A stretch of DNA of 60,000 bases from Nematostella vectensis (lineage: Eukaryota > Cnidaria > Anthozoa > Actiniaria > Edwardsiidae): positions 11,858,084 to 11,918,083 of the forward strand of contig NC_064044.1 of NCBI RefSeq assembly GCF_932526225.1, read 5' to 3'. This document shows positions 33,692-45,500 of this stretch, one piece after another. The notes beneath the pieces are model-generated. The model searched no databases. It saw nothing but the letters and a program-made list of their open reading frames with translations, and was not told where the DNA came from. How positions within the stretch are numbered: position 1 is the first letter of the stretch; each line of letters opens with the position of its first letter. Both the position numbers and the translations under genes were made by a program.

Positions 33692-34286
33692 CTTACCCGT
33701 GTTTCTTATCGTTGTCCCTGTGGCTGGTACGAGTTGTAACGTCACAGGAGCAGTTGTCTGATAAATAATAGGGACCTTAAGCAACGACGACGGCAGAAAA
33801 CAATGGAATTAGATTCAGAATTCAATAGCAGCAGGTGAAAATGCCTAATACATTTTAGACGTTTTCCATAAAACCACGACGTGAAAACTCCGAGGACGCG
33901 TACGTTTACACTAAACTCCTCTTACCACGCTCACTACAGTAGAAATAATGTCCTTAGTTTATTCTTATCTGTCTCTGACTATAATGATTTGCTTATTCCA
34001 TTGCAATTAACTTATAATTGATCGCCAAGCGAGAAAACATCTTTTTCACATCTCGTTGTAGGGTTGCAGTATTGTAATGAAAAAGTTAAATTATTATTGC
34101 AGTGTGGTCTCGAAATTTTGTATGTCATCACAATCAGAACCTGTTCGTATGGCTTTGATAGCCAGCAATCAAATTAAGCCTTCGAGTCGTACGGAAGAAA
34201 TATGCGTGTCATTAGAAAAGGTCCACTTTTCCTTGTAGCATGACATCTTGACCCCGAGCTATTTGTCGCAGCCACGACGGCTTTAG

Positions 34287-35079
34287 TTCCCTGCTAGCAG
34301 AGGCCTCTTTTCTCTGTATTTCGCTGGGCTAGGATTTGCGAGGAAAAGACACCTCTGCCATGGGTCGAAACTGTTTCTGTTGCGCATGCGTGAGCGTTAA
34401 TAAGCGGCCGACGTGCAAAACCAGTACCATCGCGCGAAAGCTGTCAATATGCTTTGCATGGGTTTAGTCGGAAATCATGAATCAAACTCCGGTTAGTTCT
34501 CCTCTTCGAAAAAAGAAAACAACTGTTAAATTTCAATCACCTAAAACGTCACTAAAAAGATTGAACAACAAACGCAGCAAGGACGAGTTTTGTCTTGTTT
34601 GTGGGATTAATTTCAAGACATCTGGGCAGGCGAGTTTCTTCAATGTAAATATCGCACAGTTGGATTCGAAGAAAATGTTACAAAACGTTTTGGTAAACTT
34701 AGATCAGCTATTCCCAGAAGAATGTGCAAAACCTGTAAACGGAAGATTGACTCGTTAGTCAAAAGAGACAAAATTCTGAATGAAGATAAGGCATTGAATG
34801 GCTTCTTTTATAATTCGTCGCGTGATATTTCTACGGAGGACGCCGTTTCGAATGCGGGCTTATTATCCCGCAGCGGATATACGTTTCATGCATGCGCTAG
34901 TCATTGTGGGCTCAAATAGTGGCCAGTAATTAATGTACGGAGCATGCGCTCTGGATCTCGTCCACGATTGTGGACGGCGGTTTGATCAAACGAATTTGCG
35001 ACCCATGGCAGGGGTATCTTTACCTCGCGAACTCCAGCCCAGCGAAATACAAAGAAAAGAGGCCTCTGCTAGCAGGGAA
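34287..35079. mobile_element. 793-bp Mutator-like element with 9-bp target duplication
   Basis: Long inverted ends start TTCCCTGCTAGCAGAGGCCT; about 57 bp pair with the right end. CGGCTTTAG flanks both sides (34278-34286 and 35080-35088). The paralogue at 37085-37320 lacks the element. It carries a broken zinc-binding-type ORF. Confidence 0.85.
34477..34919 (+). pseudogene. Frameshifted zinc-binding-type ORF in the 793-bp element
   Basis: The first frame (ATG at 34477, stop at 34758) is basic at the start (SPLRKKKTTVKF), then has DEFCLVCGINF. A second frame (34722-34919) continues with MCKTCKRKIDSLVKRD and NGFFYNSS. Two CxxC pairs about 50 residues apart resemble a treble-clef or ZAD-type zinc-binding N-terminus; the join near 34710 needs a frameshift. 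Family assignment is uncertain; I do not recognise a specific gene. Confidence 0.45.
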
Positions 35080-35239
35080 CGGCTTTAGACCCTTAACCAT
35101 TGATGAGTGTACCAGAAAAAGCATTCAAGAGAGACATACACAAGCTCGAATACGCACCTCCTTCGAATAAACGTATTAATTAACCCTTCAGGCTGCCGTA
35201 TTGTAATGAAAAAGTTAAATTACCACTGCAGTGTGATTG

Positions 35240-36730
35240 TTCTATTTTGCATTTATTTGATAGTATGCGGGGGTTTGATGAGGTATTTGTGAAACCCCCA
35301 ACGTTTTAAATGTTATTAATCAGCGCGACGCCGAAATCAAAACAATTTTAACAAGCGAGATCTCGTTCTTCTCTCTTGGCTGTCCATTAAATACGGTAAA
35401 AAGAACTCTCTTGAAACGTCCAAGTAGGCGGAATTATGGTTAAGGTAATTTATTGTTCAGGTATTTAAAAGATAGATAGGTAATTTATTGTTCAAGTATT
35501 TAAAAAAATAGATACTGTTTGAGTACTTAACACTTTATTTTATGAAAGCTCTAAACAATTTGGATCACTTTTTATGATATTTTGTAGGCAGGGGGACCCT
35601 ACAAAAGCTCTCAATTAAACGCATTTTATTGATGAAAAGAACTTGTAAGCGTGAATTTCGCATTCGACTTAATTTGTTGATGTATGGTGAACTTATGAAG
35701 TCAAAGTAAAGGAAGCATTTACCTTAGCCACTATAACGGTTTCTGTTTCTTTGTGATTTTTTATAATAAAACCTATTAATATAACATCTTGTTTATTACT
35801 TTCACAGCTAATGTACAATTAACCGGCCGATTCCATTCACGCTCTGCCTAAGGCTATTTTTTTTTCAGCTGGCAAATACATCACCCCTTAGAACTTCTCC
35901 TATAATCCATGAGCATGGAGCTGTCAGCCGGCGAGCGTGCCTGCATCTCGCGCAATCCACACTGGTTGAAAGTTATCTTGCCTGTCATGTCGCCTAGGGT
36001 TTTTCGACTCACTCCTTTGTTTTTCCAAGGTAAGACTTCACGCAAACGAAAAAACAAATTACCATCTTTGGCACAAGTGAAAGCAAAAGTTGCAGCGAAG
36101 ATTCTTTTTGAATATTTGAGTCAGATGGCTCGCTTAATTGTAACCTACTTGTAATGCATTAGCTTTAGTCAACGTAAGTAAAGACTTTTCTTGGCCAGGA
36201 ACTATTTAAAACTGGAAAATATTTTATTAGTAATATATTTAAAACTGGAAAATATTTTTTTATATTGATTTAAGTTTATGCGGCAGTTCCTAATAAAGCG
36301 CATCACATATCTTTCTAGATTCAAAGGGGACACTTGCTTGCGCTTGCTCCATAAAGGGCTATTTTAACTCGGAAAATACGCGGAGATTGGTGAAAATCTA
36401 GCCGGCGCAGCTAGTGTTCCCGTTGGCATTCAGCGAAAGCGAACAGTATTCCTTCTCCGCCAACTTGGGTGAAGTTTGTTAAATATTAGATGGTTGTCTT
36501 TTAAAAATCTTTTGATGAGGTTTCAAAAAGCACTTTTTTTTTGCAAACAGGTCAAAATTTTTCCTTGATCTCCGCTTGCTATGCTAGTGATAAGTTAAAA
36601 ACAGCCATAAAATTTGATTATTGCGAACGCTATTTGAACGTTGCTTTCTCTGGGAATACTTTAGAGAAATTATGAAAGATTTTAAAACTTTTAAAAAACT
36701 TTTAAAGACTTTTAAAAAAGTTTTTTCATC
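35240..36730. other. Intergenic, no supported gene
   Basis: AT-rich. An 81-codon frame at 35909-36154 has no recognised domain. A short duplication (TATTTAAAACTGGAAAATAT) occurs at about 36205 and 36236. Confidence 0.45.
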
Positions 36731-36743
36731 CTGTTTAACAACA

Positions 36744-36999
36744 GGCCCGTAACCAGGGGGGTGCAGGGGGTGCGAACGCACCCCCCCCCCCCCCCACACA
36801 CACACACACAACGGCCAAAGGTCGCCAAATCCGACAATAAGCGTTCCGTGGAGATACTGCAAAGACATAAAAAAATCCCTCTTTGTTCTTTCGGGGGTGG
36901 TCAGATTTTTATCATAGACCCCCCTCCCCCACGGGCCACTTTTTCGGATGACGCACCCCCCCCCCCCCCCCCCCCCAAGAATAATCCTGGGTACGGGCC
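36744..36999 (-). mobile_element. 256-bp GGCCCGTA-type MITE with 9-bp target duplication
   Basis: Ends GGCCCGTAACCAGG and CCTGGGTACGGGCC, flanked by TTAACAACA on both sides (36735-36743 and 37000-37008). The interior is the complement of the blocks at 2177-2450 and 18205-18598. Confidence 0.8.
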
Positions 37000-37084
37000 T
37001 TAACAACATCGTTTTCGTTAGAAGAGATATGACACGAGTTTCCGTGGCCGTTTGGACCGTATAATAATTTCTAAGGCTCATAGA

Positions 37085-37318
37085 AATTATACGCTAGCTC
37101 CGTGTGGTCTCAAAACTTTGTTTGTCATCACCATTAGAAACACTTCGTGCGGGTTTGATAGCCAGCAATTTAATTAAACCTTCGGGGCGAACAGAAGAAA
37201 TATCTTGAATGTGATTAGTAAAGGTCCCCTTTCCTATTATGTAACACGACATGTTAACCCGGAAGCCATTTCGCAGTCATGGCAACGTTTAGACCCATTG
37301 AGAGCGCCAGAAAGCACC
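37085..37318 (+). repeat. Empty-site paralogue of the 34064-35237 repeat
   Basis: Shares TTTGATAGCCAGCAAT and surrounding sequence with 34110-34286, then continues GTTTAGACCCATTGA where the other copy carries the 793-bp element. Confidence 0.75.
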
Positions 37319-37358
37319 TGTATATGTATTTCTTGCATAGGCAAGAAATACATATACA
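37319..37358. repeat. Perfect 18-bp hairpin with ATAG loop
   Basis: TGTATATGTATTTCTTGC and its exact complement flank ATAG. It begins where similarity to the 35 kb paralogue fades. Confidence 0.8.
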
Positions 37359-37379
37359 AACCGTCATTGCTCGAACAAG

Positions 37380-38880
37380 CACGAGAAAGCTCCACAACAA
37401 CGCAAAGCTACGAAACAGTTCACTTTTATTCAAACAGTAGAGCTTGAACCAATGGTCAACAATTTTCATGTCCTCAATGGCGTGTTAAGGGAAAGGTCAT
37501 TATTTATCGTGGGGAAGGCTGCTGAGTTTTTTTTTTTTTTCTGGTTCAAAAATTGCGACCCTCCCCCAATCTAAAGCACAAAAGTGGTGACCCTCCCCTT
37601 AAGAGAAGACGAAAAACCTCCCCCAGAACAAAAAAGAACTAAAATTATTGTGTGTGTGGAGGGGGGGGGGGCTGGAGTTGGGGGGGGGACTGATTTAGAC
37701 ATGCCCATAAAGGGGCGGTGGAGCAGGCCTTAAACACTCACCAGGCCAGGAAGAAGAGTTGATTATGAGCCCATTTTTCAGGGGTGTAAATAATATTGTA
37801 TAGGGGGGTTTGGGGGCATTCTCCCCCGTGAAAATTTTGCCAATTTCAAATAAATGAAATGCTAATTGTTGTAGAAACCTAAATAGAACAGCATCATTTG
37901 TTCCTTCCCAACTGAAATCTTATCTAAAATCTTATTTATGTTTTCATACCACCAGTCTGAAAAGTTAGTAGTGGAAGAATTTGACATGAATCGAAATTCG
38001 TACATTCATTGATGGAAGTTACAGACAGACAGATATTTTATTTGTAATCTTATACAACGTCCTTGTATATTGATTGGCGTCCAAATAATATTAAAGATAA
38101 ATAATAATAATAATAATTGTACGGTATTTTAAGTTTGGCAGCGATATTGATCCCGGAGGGCGAAGCATTCATTTATGAACTTAGCGATTTTTCTTTGCAC
38201 TGTGACGTTACTACCAGAATAATTTATAAGAAAATGAAAAACACTTTCATCCGACATTCTAGTGAATTGTACATTTTCTATTTCTGGTTTTAGTCAATTC
38301 TTCCCGCTTCCCTTTAAACAAAGGGAAGTGGAGAAGGAAATGATCTTCATTTTCTACTTGTCCATTTTTACAAATTTCGCAAATTCGTTCATCCGGTACC
38401 TTAGGGCCTCGAATAACGGCCAGTTTCAATTGCTAAACGATGCAAATAGCAACCCTCTCACCAAAAATAGAAGCCCCCCCCCCCCCCCCCCACACCCCCG
38501 TTAAATAATGACCCTTCCCTAACCAAATGTTATATAGCGTCACATATTTCAAACTAGCAGAAAGATCTGTCAGATCTGATGTTTTTCTTTCTTTCCCAAT
38601 TTTTCTATTCGGGAACAGGTTTGTATCTTTCATTCACTTTATTTTCTCGCTACTTATGGTAAGCAAGGTATTTTCATGTGAGAAAAAGACAGGGTGTACT
38701 TGATTTTTTCAACGCCGCAGGCAAACAAACGAGATTTTATCCCTTAAGCAATCAAATCAAATTTAGCAACTTAGTGAAAAAAAGGAAACATATTATTATT
38801 ACCATACTCCCAGTGAAAAAAACACCCCGTACATAAAAAGCGCTGTTTTATACTGGCATTGGTTGTTTTTCTCTAAACGG
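37380..38880. other. Intergenic upstream of adhesion GPCR, no gene seen
   Basis: AT-rich with several G- and C-runs; no supported coding exon. Confidence 0.45.
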
Positions 38881-38887
38881 TGTTTAG

Positions 38888-39037
38888 ACGTGTACTCCAA
38901 TACCCCAATATTACAGATTTGAGTTATTCGCGCGAACGTACATTTTATAGGGTCCATACGAACCAAATTCCATTTGGAAGATGAAAATATAAAGAATTGA
39001 CCAAATATATCAACTCTGAAAGGTTATATGGACTTTA
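38888..39037 (-). repeat. Relic of the long MITE family A interior
   Basis: CGCGCGAACG, TTTATAGGGTCCATACGAAC and GAAAATATAAAGAATTGAC match 23865-23970. It ends about 80 bp before the adhesion GPCR start codon. Confidence 0.7.
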
Positions 39038-39115
39038 TTTATTTTTTTTGGGGGGGGGGGGGGTTTGATAGGGAGAGGGGGGGCTTAAAAGAGAAGGTGG
39101 CTTATTGGAGCATTA

Positions 39116-39548
39116 ATGGTATGTGCCTCAGTGTCCATTTACACGTTTTTGTATGTAGCTCTGCTTCTCTGTCTGACATCTGACGGTCAACTGACGCTAT
39201 CACAAGGCTCAGCGAATTGGTCCAGCGCGCTCCAAAGCTGCAGACTCGAAGGCAAACAACTAGCCGTGCTCGACACAGACAACAAGATCCACGAAGCCAG
39301 GAATCTAGCAGGCGGCATGAAAGCATGGATAGGGTTAAGATATGGTGGGGACCAACGCGGAATACTGCTTTGGTCCGATGGGTCAGATGCACAGAGTATT
39401 AAAAACAAATGCGTTGGAAGTTTCGCAAATAACAAGAGTTGTTATCACTTGCATAGCGGAGGGGGGAAGCCCTTTAAAGATGAACACTGCACTGAGAAAC
39501 TACGTTACATGTGTCAAGTTGTCAATGGTTCAAGCTTGCCTACGATAG
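39116..39548 (+). CDS. Adhesion GPCR exon 1: signal peptide and C-type lectin domain
   Basis: Starts [20 protein letters not shown], a signal sequence. The lectin domain shows [25 protein letters not shown] and a terminal EKLRYMCQV, with the cysteine pairs of the fold. A classical EPN or QPD sugar-binding triplet is not evident, so carbohydrate binding is not assured. Donor GTAAAA, phase 1. Confidence 0.88.
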
Positions 39549-42500
39549 GTAAAACTCTTACTAGAAACAGTGCCAGAATTGCTTGCCAAAACAGCCAAAC
39601 ATTATTAGACCCGTAGCTAGTGAGCGTTCTTTGCACACCAAACAAAGGAGGTGCTGTGGTTTAAAGGGGCCCGCACGCTCGTTCTTAGAGTGTTTAAAGC
39701 CGCATTGTCACCAGTTTACTTCCGGAGGTCCGACTGAAACCTCAACCGTTAAAAGACAAAAGAATCTATTAGAATCCGAGAGATTTAACAGGCCATCCGC
39801 TCTAAATTATCAATCACATCCTCAAAGAAACTTCCAATAGACACACTGCTTTCAATATTTTGAAATATTTTTCGCGTTTTCCGTCCAAAATCATCGGTAA
39901 TTGTTACGTAATCGACCGGAAGTAAACTGGTGACAATGCGGCTTTAATAGAATGTGAAAAAGTGTGGAACAACGTAAAATCTTCCTGATTACTTCACCCA
40001 AGAGTAATAAATAGAAAAGAGCCAATTCTCCGTAAAAGAGATATTATATATAGGATCCAGTTGGCTATTTATGCAATTAAAAGTATTGAGTAAGGAAATA
40101 GCTTGTTCCGTGACGCTTTCAATCCACAATATTGTATCAATTGGAAACATCAAAGGTCATCTAATCAAACAGGATAGTTATTTTAATTTTTTCGCATGAT
40201 ATTGGCTGTTGTCGAAATAACACAAAAGTCTCTCTTCACCGGGCACACATTGCATTCCATAACGCACTTTACAATGTTTCGCAATTAAAGCTTTTATCGA
40301 AATAAAATTTGACAATTTCTTGTCATAGCAACGTCGAGCAATCGCGTTGGTACATCTTCCCTCAAGGAAACTCCTGTGTTGTCATCGGTTACCATAGCTA
40401 CATCAAGCTACAGCCTGCTCAAATCATCTCGGCCAGCGGTCATCAGTCCCTCGCATAGCCGCACTGTTACCGCGACCACGAATGCGTCTGTCAGACCTTC
40501 AAACCGCATTGAGTACATGGTAATGTAACCGCGACATTATCGCGTCCAACTTATCGATAAAAAAGTGTCCTGCCAAGTATCATATTTTTACATATTAGCG
40601 CTTGTACTTCTCAGCACTATTCGCTTAAATTCCCCGTTCCGATTTAAGGTGGATTTAACCCTAAACACACACAAAAAAAAACAATTATATCTGTGTTTCA
40701 GTGGATACAATGCAATGCAATGCAATACAGTTTGAGCCAGGATTCGAACCTGGGCCACAGCGATGATAGGCCGACGCGCTAATACACTAGGCCATCCATA
40801 CACAAACTACCAAAAAGCAAAAGATCCCCCCGACCCCGACCCCTGCTTTTTATGGTCATTTTTACAGCCCACCAAAAAAAAAATTTCGCCTTCTTCCTAG
40901 TCAGTGATGCCTTTATTTGTTTTTCTTTAATTCCTAGTTAATGAGGTTTCGCCATATGACGTCACAGTTAAACTTGACAAACTCCGAATCCATAAAGGTA
41001 ATGACATGAGTTTGGCGCAGATAGCGCGACGTCCAACGTAGCCTTTAACGTTACCGTGATATGATCAATTTCGCTGTAAAAGTTTCTGCTTAGAAAATTC
41101 TATAAATTCAAGGGAGTCATCTAGCTGCCTTTTCTTTGGATCACTGAGTTGTGAAGCTCTTTTGTTTTCTTCACGACAGGCTCTCGTTACAAGCTTTGGC
41201 GCAATCATATCAAATCTAAGTGACCTTGACCTTGTCATCAGTAACAGTAAGAATGCTTCAGCCAACCTTATGTCCGTTGCCAAGGAGATGGAGTCTTTCA
41301 GCATGCGATATGCGAGGATTCACCTGCGCGGCGAAAGGGAGACCTTTAGCATCACAAGCGCAAATATTGGTACGACTTTGAGAATATTTGTCGACATACG
41401 CTAACCCTTTTGGTATATTGATGAATCTTTTTTTTAATTATGGACAGAGATTCATATGAAGTTGGTACGCCCGCTGGTCAATTTAAGCATCGTGTTCGCA
41501 GACTCAGATGACCAGATGATCGTATTTCCATCATCCACCTTCCATAGCCATGGTAACATCTAGATCTTTCGCTCCCAATCTCAGCTCTTTTTAAGGTTAA
41601 TCTGTTAAAAAGGCTTCTAACGTTATATAGCTTCGAGACTGTCGAAATTATATATCCCGGGATAGTAGCCCTCAACATTCGGCCCAATAAGCCACCCATG
41701 ATTTTTCCTGTCTGGTAAAGTAGTTAACCCTTGGCTTGCCTTGTAGGAGGAAACGATTCAATAGTTGTCAATCTTTTCTACAATGTCACACTGGAACTTC
41801 GTCGAACACGACAGCAAAACAAGTGAGTTATACTTACACATTACCTTACAGTGGTTTCTACATGTCTGATTTTGTACAATAATTCCTCCCCTCGATCTGG
41901 TTTCTATGATTTTTGAGAATCCGTGATCCATGAGGTGTGGGCCGCATCAAAAAGATCTATTTCAACTGCATGAGAAACGAATAGCTTCATGTGAACGTCT
42001 TAAAGTCCGGCACCTCTGTTTCATAGCCATAGCAGAGCTCTAATTTTTTGGGGAGGCACGATACAGAAACATAAACATGTGTGCCACGCCCCTTATTTTT
42101 TTTTTAATATTAAGTGCCCCCATTGCCCCCCCCCCAACCTGTTTTTTTTTAAAAAAAAAGCTACTATGATGTGATATAAAAAAAATTGAGCCCAAAATTG
42201 TCGTTTTTGCCAAACGCAGTCACTAACATAAAAAGGAAACTAATATATTCCTTATTTGGGGAATCTGCATGATTAATTCTTGTAATTTTTTAGGTGAGCG
42301 TACCACAGGGGCTTCGTAAACTTTATGACTTGTAACCAAAAAGAAAAACAGTTACTGTGACCATCTTTAGTTAGTTGAGAAGGTCCCTGAAAAGAAACTA
42401 AGTTTCCTCGGTACCAGACCCCCAAAACGACAACGTATTCTTCATATGAAGAGAACGAATCCCCGTGGCCCATGTCGTCCGTGAAAGCTTTTTTTAGATA

Positions 42501-45500
42501 ACATCCATATTTGGTGGGCAGCTCGCGAGCTAGTTCACAACAAACTTTTTTCCCTCTGCACTTCTTTACTTCGTTCGCCACCTGTTTATGTTTTATCTTT
42601 TTAGCTGCTTCTTGTAGCTCCATGATCACAATGCTCTACTCGTAGGATGGTGTCTTGGTATCTGTGTTATCTAAATGTTATATAAATAATTGAACGGGAA
42701 GACGTCGGGGAGACGGCGAGTTTGGAGTTCATTCAAGATGCATCGGGCTGACTCCTAAAAATACTTCTTTTTCTCTGCAATTCGGTGGAGATAGAATACC
42801 TAGGCATTTTCAGAGTCTATATTATGTATTTTAATACAAGAAGGCCTTTATTTTTTCTTAGATTTATGATATTTTTAGATGAATGAACTTCAATGCTTCA
42901 CGCAACCGTTCAGAAATCATGTCACTCAAGAAACCCTTGTCATTGGAATAAGATTTACTACATGATTATGAAGACTTTCAACCTTTTATTTGTAAAATTC
43001 CTGTCTTAATAACCACAATATCGGCGTGAATATAATGGTATTAAGTTCTGGGTGTATCTTTTTCATTAAAAAGAAATTGGAAGAGAATTGTGTGTTGTAA
43101 ACACAGATTTATAATTGTTTTTTTTTTTTATAATTTGCGAATCAGCGCTGTGAAAACTTTTACTGGGAAAGTTGATCCCCGCGCCTAAAATAACGCACTC
43201 TATGCATTTCGATGTCTTTAATGTCCGAGTAACGGTTGATTGTATCCAGCGTACTGTATGGAAGAGCATTTTCGTTAAAAAGAAAAGGTTTTTTTCAGTC
43301 AAAAAGATTTCCATAACAGCCTTTGCTTGATTTGCCGGTTCACATCGCTCAAGATGTGATCGCGCGTAAGACTCGTGTTGCTAGGATACGTGAGCGCTAG
43401 CCAATCAGAGGCGTATCTAAAAATAACTGCTTGTTCTAAAAATAGCTTTCACGGGCGACATCATTGGAATATACCCTATTATGGGGCATTCGTTCTATTA
43501 CATCATGGTCTCTTGAAAAAAAGACAAGAAAAAAAATCAGGATTATTCACACAAATATGAAAAATCCATTGTAACTGCTGTTGACAGAGAAGTCCCACTG
43601 GTGAACACGCACATCATATCAAGCTCCATCTTTCCCAAGAGAGATTACCGTGAGCCTGTGATGCTGACTTTCCGACATCTAAAGGTGGGACACGTTAAAC
43701 CATATGATGTCACGAAGGAAAATAACGAAATATAGATTAACGTCATCTTTGACAACTAAATATCTTAATGTAATTAAACACCGACCTTCCTGAAGTTAAG
43801 AACCGTTATAAGTACGTTTTGTTTATTCAACTAAAAGGCGTCTGTTTGTTTAAGCAAGTTATATCGACAAAGTAACTTTAGCCGTCCCTATGAAATAGCA
43901 TAGCGAAAAGTAAAAAGTTGACCCTTGACCCAGTGGAAAAGTAGGGGTTGCGCGTCCCTTTTCCAGGGTCATTTGACAATCAGAATTTGGCCACCAATTC
44001 TCGGTTCGCGCTTCTTAACGAAGGAAGAAAAGTTAGGTCTGAGTTCACACAGGGTTTCCCCTGTGTAGGATTCAGACCTGGCCGTCGACGAAATTAGGAT
44101 TTAGAACGGTTTAAGATTTTGAGTGCAAAAATGATTGGAATCTTGTCAATCATTATATTCATGTGTGTAGCTTGCCATGCGCACTAGCAGTGTAACAAGT
44201 TAGTGTGTGACAACCGTAGTCAGTAGCAACATGTAAACATTACGTAAGTCACGGTAGCCCAAGGGTAACAAACCGACATACCCATGGGGGGTGGGGTAGT
44301 TCATTCCTCGGACGCCCATTGGCTGAAACCTTATCTAAACAGGGCTAAAAGCTCTCCATGGCTGTCAGTGTCGGATTACCTAAGGGACACCGTGGTAGGA
44401 CCGTATAAAAAGGGGTGCGGTAGAAGCCGCAGGAATTATCTGGTAAACCTTGAGTTTGTAAAAGCGAAGTAAAGCCCGGTACCTGTACCGCCCCCAACTA
44501 CAGTCTACTCTCGTTGTTACAATGATCATCCCTAGCCATAGCGGGCCTCGAATTATTGAAGGGGCACGATACAGAAACATTAAGAAAGCATTGAGGGGCA
44601 CAGCCACGCCCCTACTGGTCATTTCCTTCTATTTTTTTGAAAATATAAGGGGGAGGCATGTGTCCCAGTGCCCAACCTATTGCTATCCCCGTGTCATCGT
44701 CACCGCCATCGTCATTAATGAGTGAAACATCATTAACATTATCATCATTATCAAAAACATAATCATCATCTTCATGGTCAACAACAAGTTATCGTCTTCA
44801 TTGACATCATCATTATCATCATCAACAACAATAACAACAACATAATAATCATGTTACCATATTTATTGTTATTAACATTGCGTGTCCTGTACGTTTTATA
44901 ATAGTTTTGTTATTTTCAGGAAGTTGAAAACGGATCACAGACTTCTTGCCAATTCTGGAATTTTTCGTAAGTTAAAAGGCATGTATTTGCCACTCCTCTT
45001 TTAAACACATTCACTGAAGCATGGACTTTGATCTGCGAATTCTGTGCTAGATTATCCGACCATGGTGATTGGTCCGATACTGGATGTTACGTAATAAGGT
45101 CATCATCAACGCACACGACATGCGCGTGTCATCACCTGACCAACTTCGCAGTTCTCATGAGGCTGACTCCCACATCGGTAAGAAGAGAGTGCATTACGAA
45201 CAATATTTGTTTGTAATATTTGGTCATGGTACTGTTTTGGGGTTGCGCGCACACCCCCGTCGACTTTCCCCCAAAAATGGCTTTTTCTTCTTTATTAAAC
45301 CCGAGGTTCAGTTATAAAAGGAAAAGCTCCTCCCACACCCGAGCTCAAAGAACAATCAGTTATCAATCAGCAGCCAATGCGTCTTTATGTTAGGACAATT
45401 GCTCTAAGCGCTAAATTCAAATTTCATATTCTAAACCAAATTAAATATGATTCCTAGACTTGTCCACCTAAAATGTTCCGATTTATAGTAAAATGATGTT

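Larger units (their letters stand above)
34064..35237. repeat. Repeat with a paralogue at 37085-37320, carrying an insertion
   Basis: GTGTGGTCTCGAAATTTTG, TTGATAGCCAGCAAT and TTTAGACCC recur in order at 37095-37295. GTATTGTAATGAAAAAGTTA occurs at both 34072 and 35198, marking a flanking direct repeat. Confidence 0.7.

Noticed and set aside
35909-36154. 81-codon frame with an NLS-like stretch
   Set aside because: No family match and no supporting gene structure.
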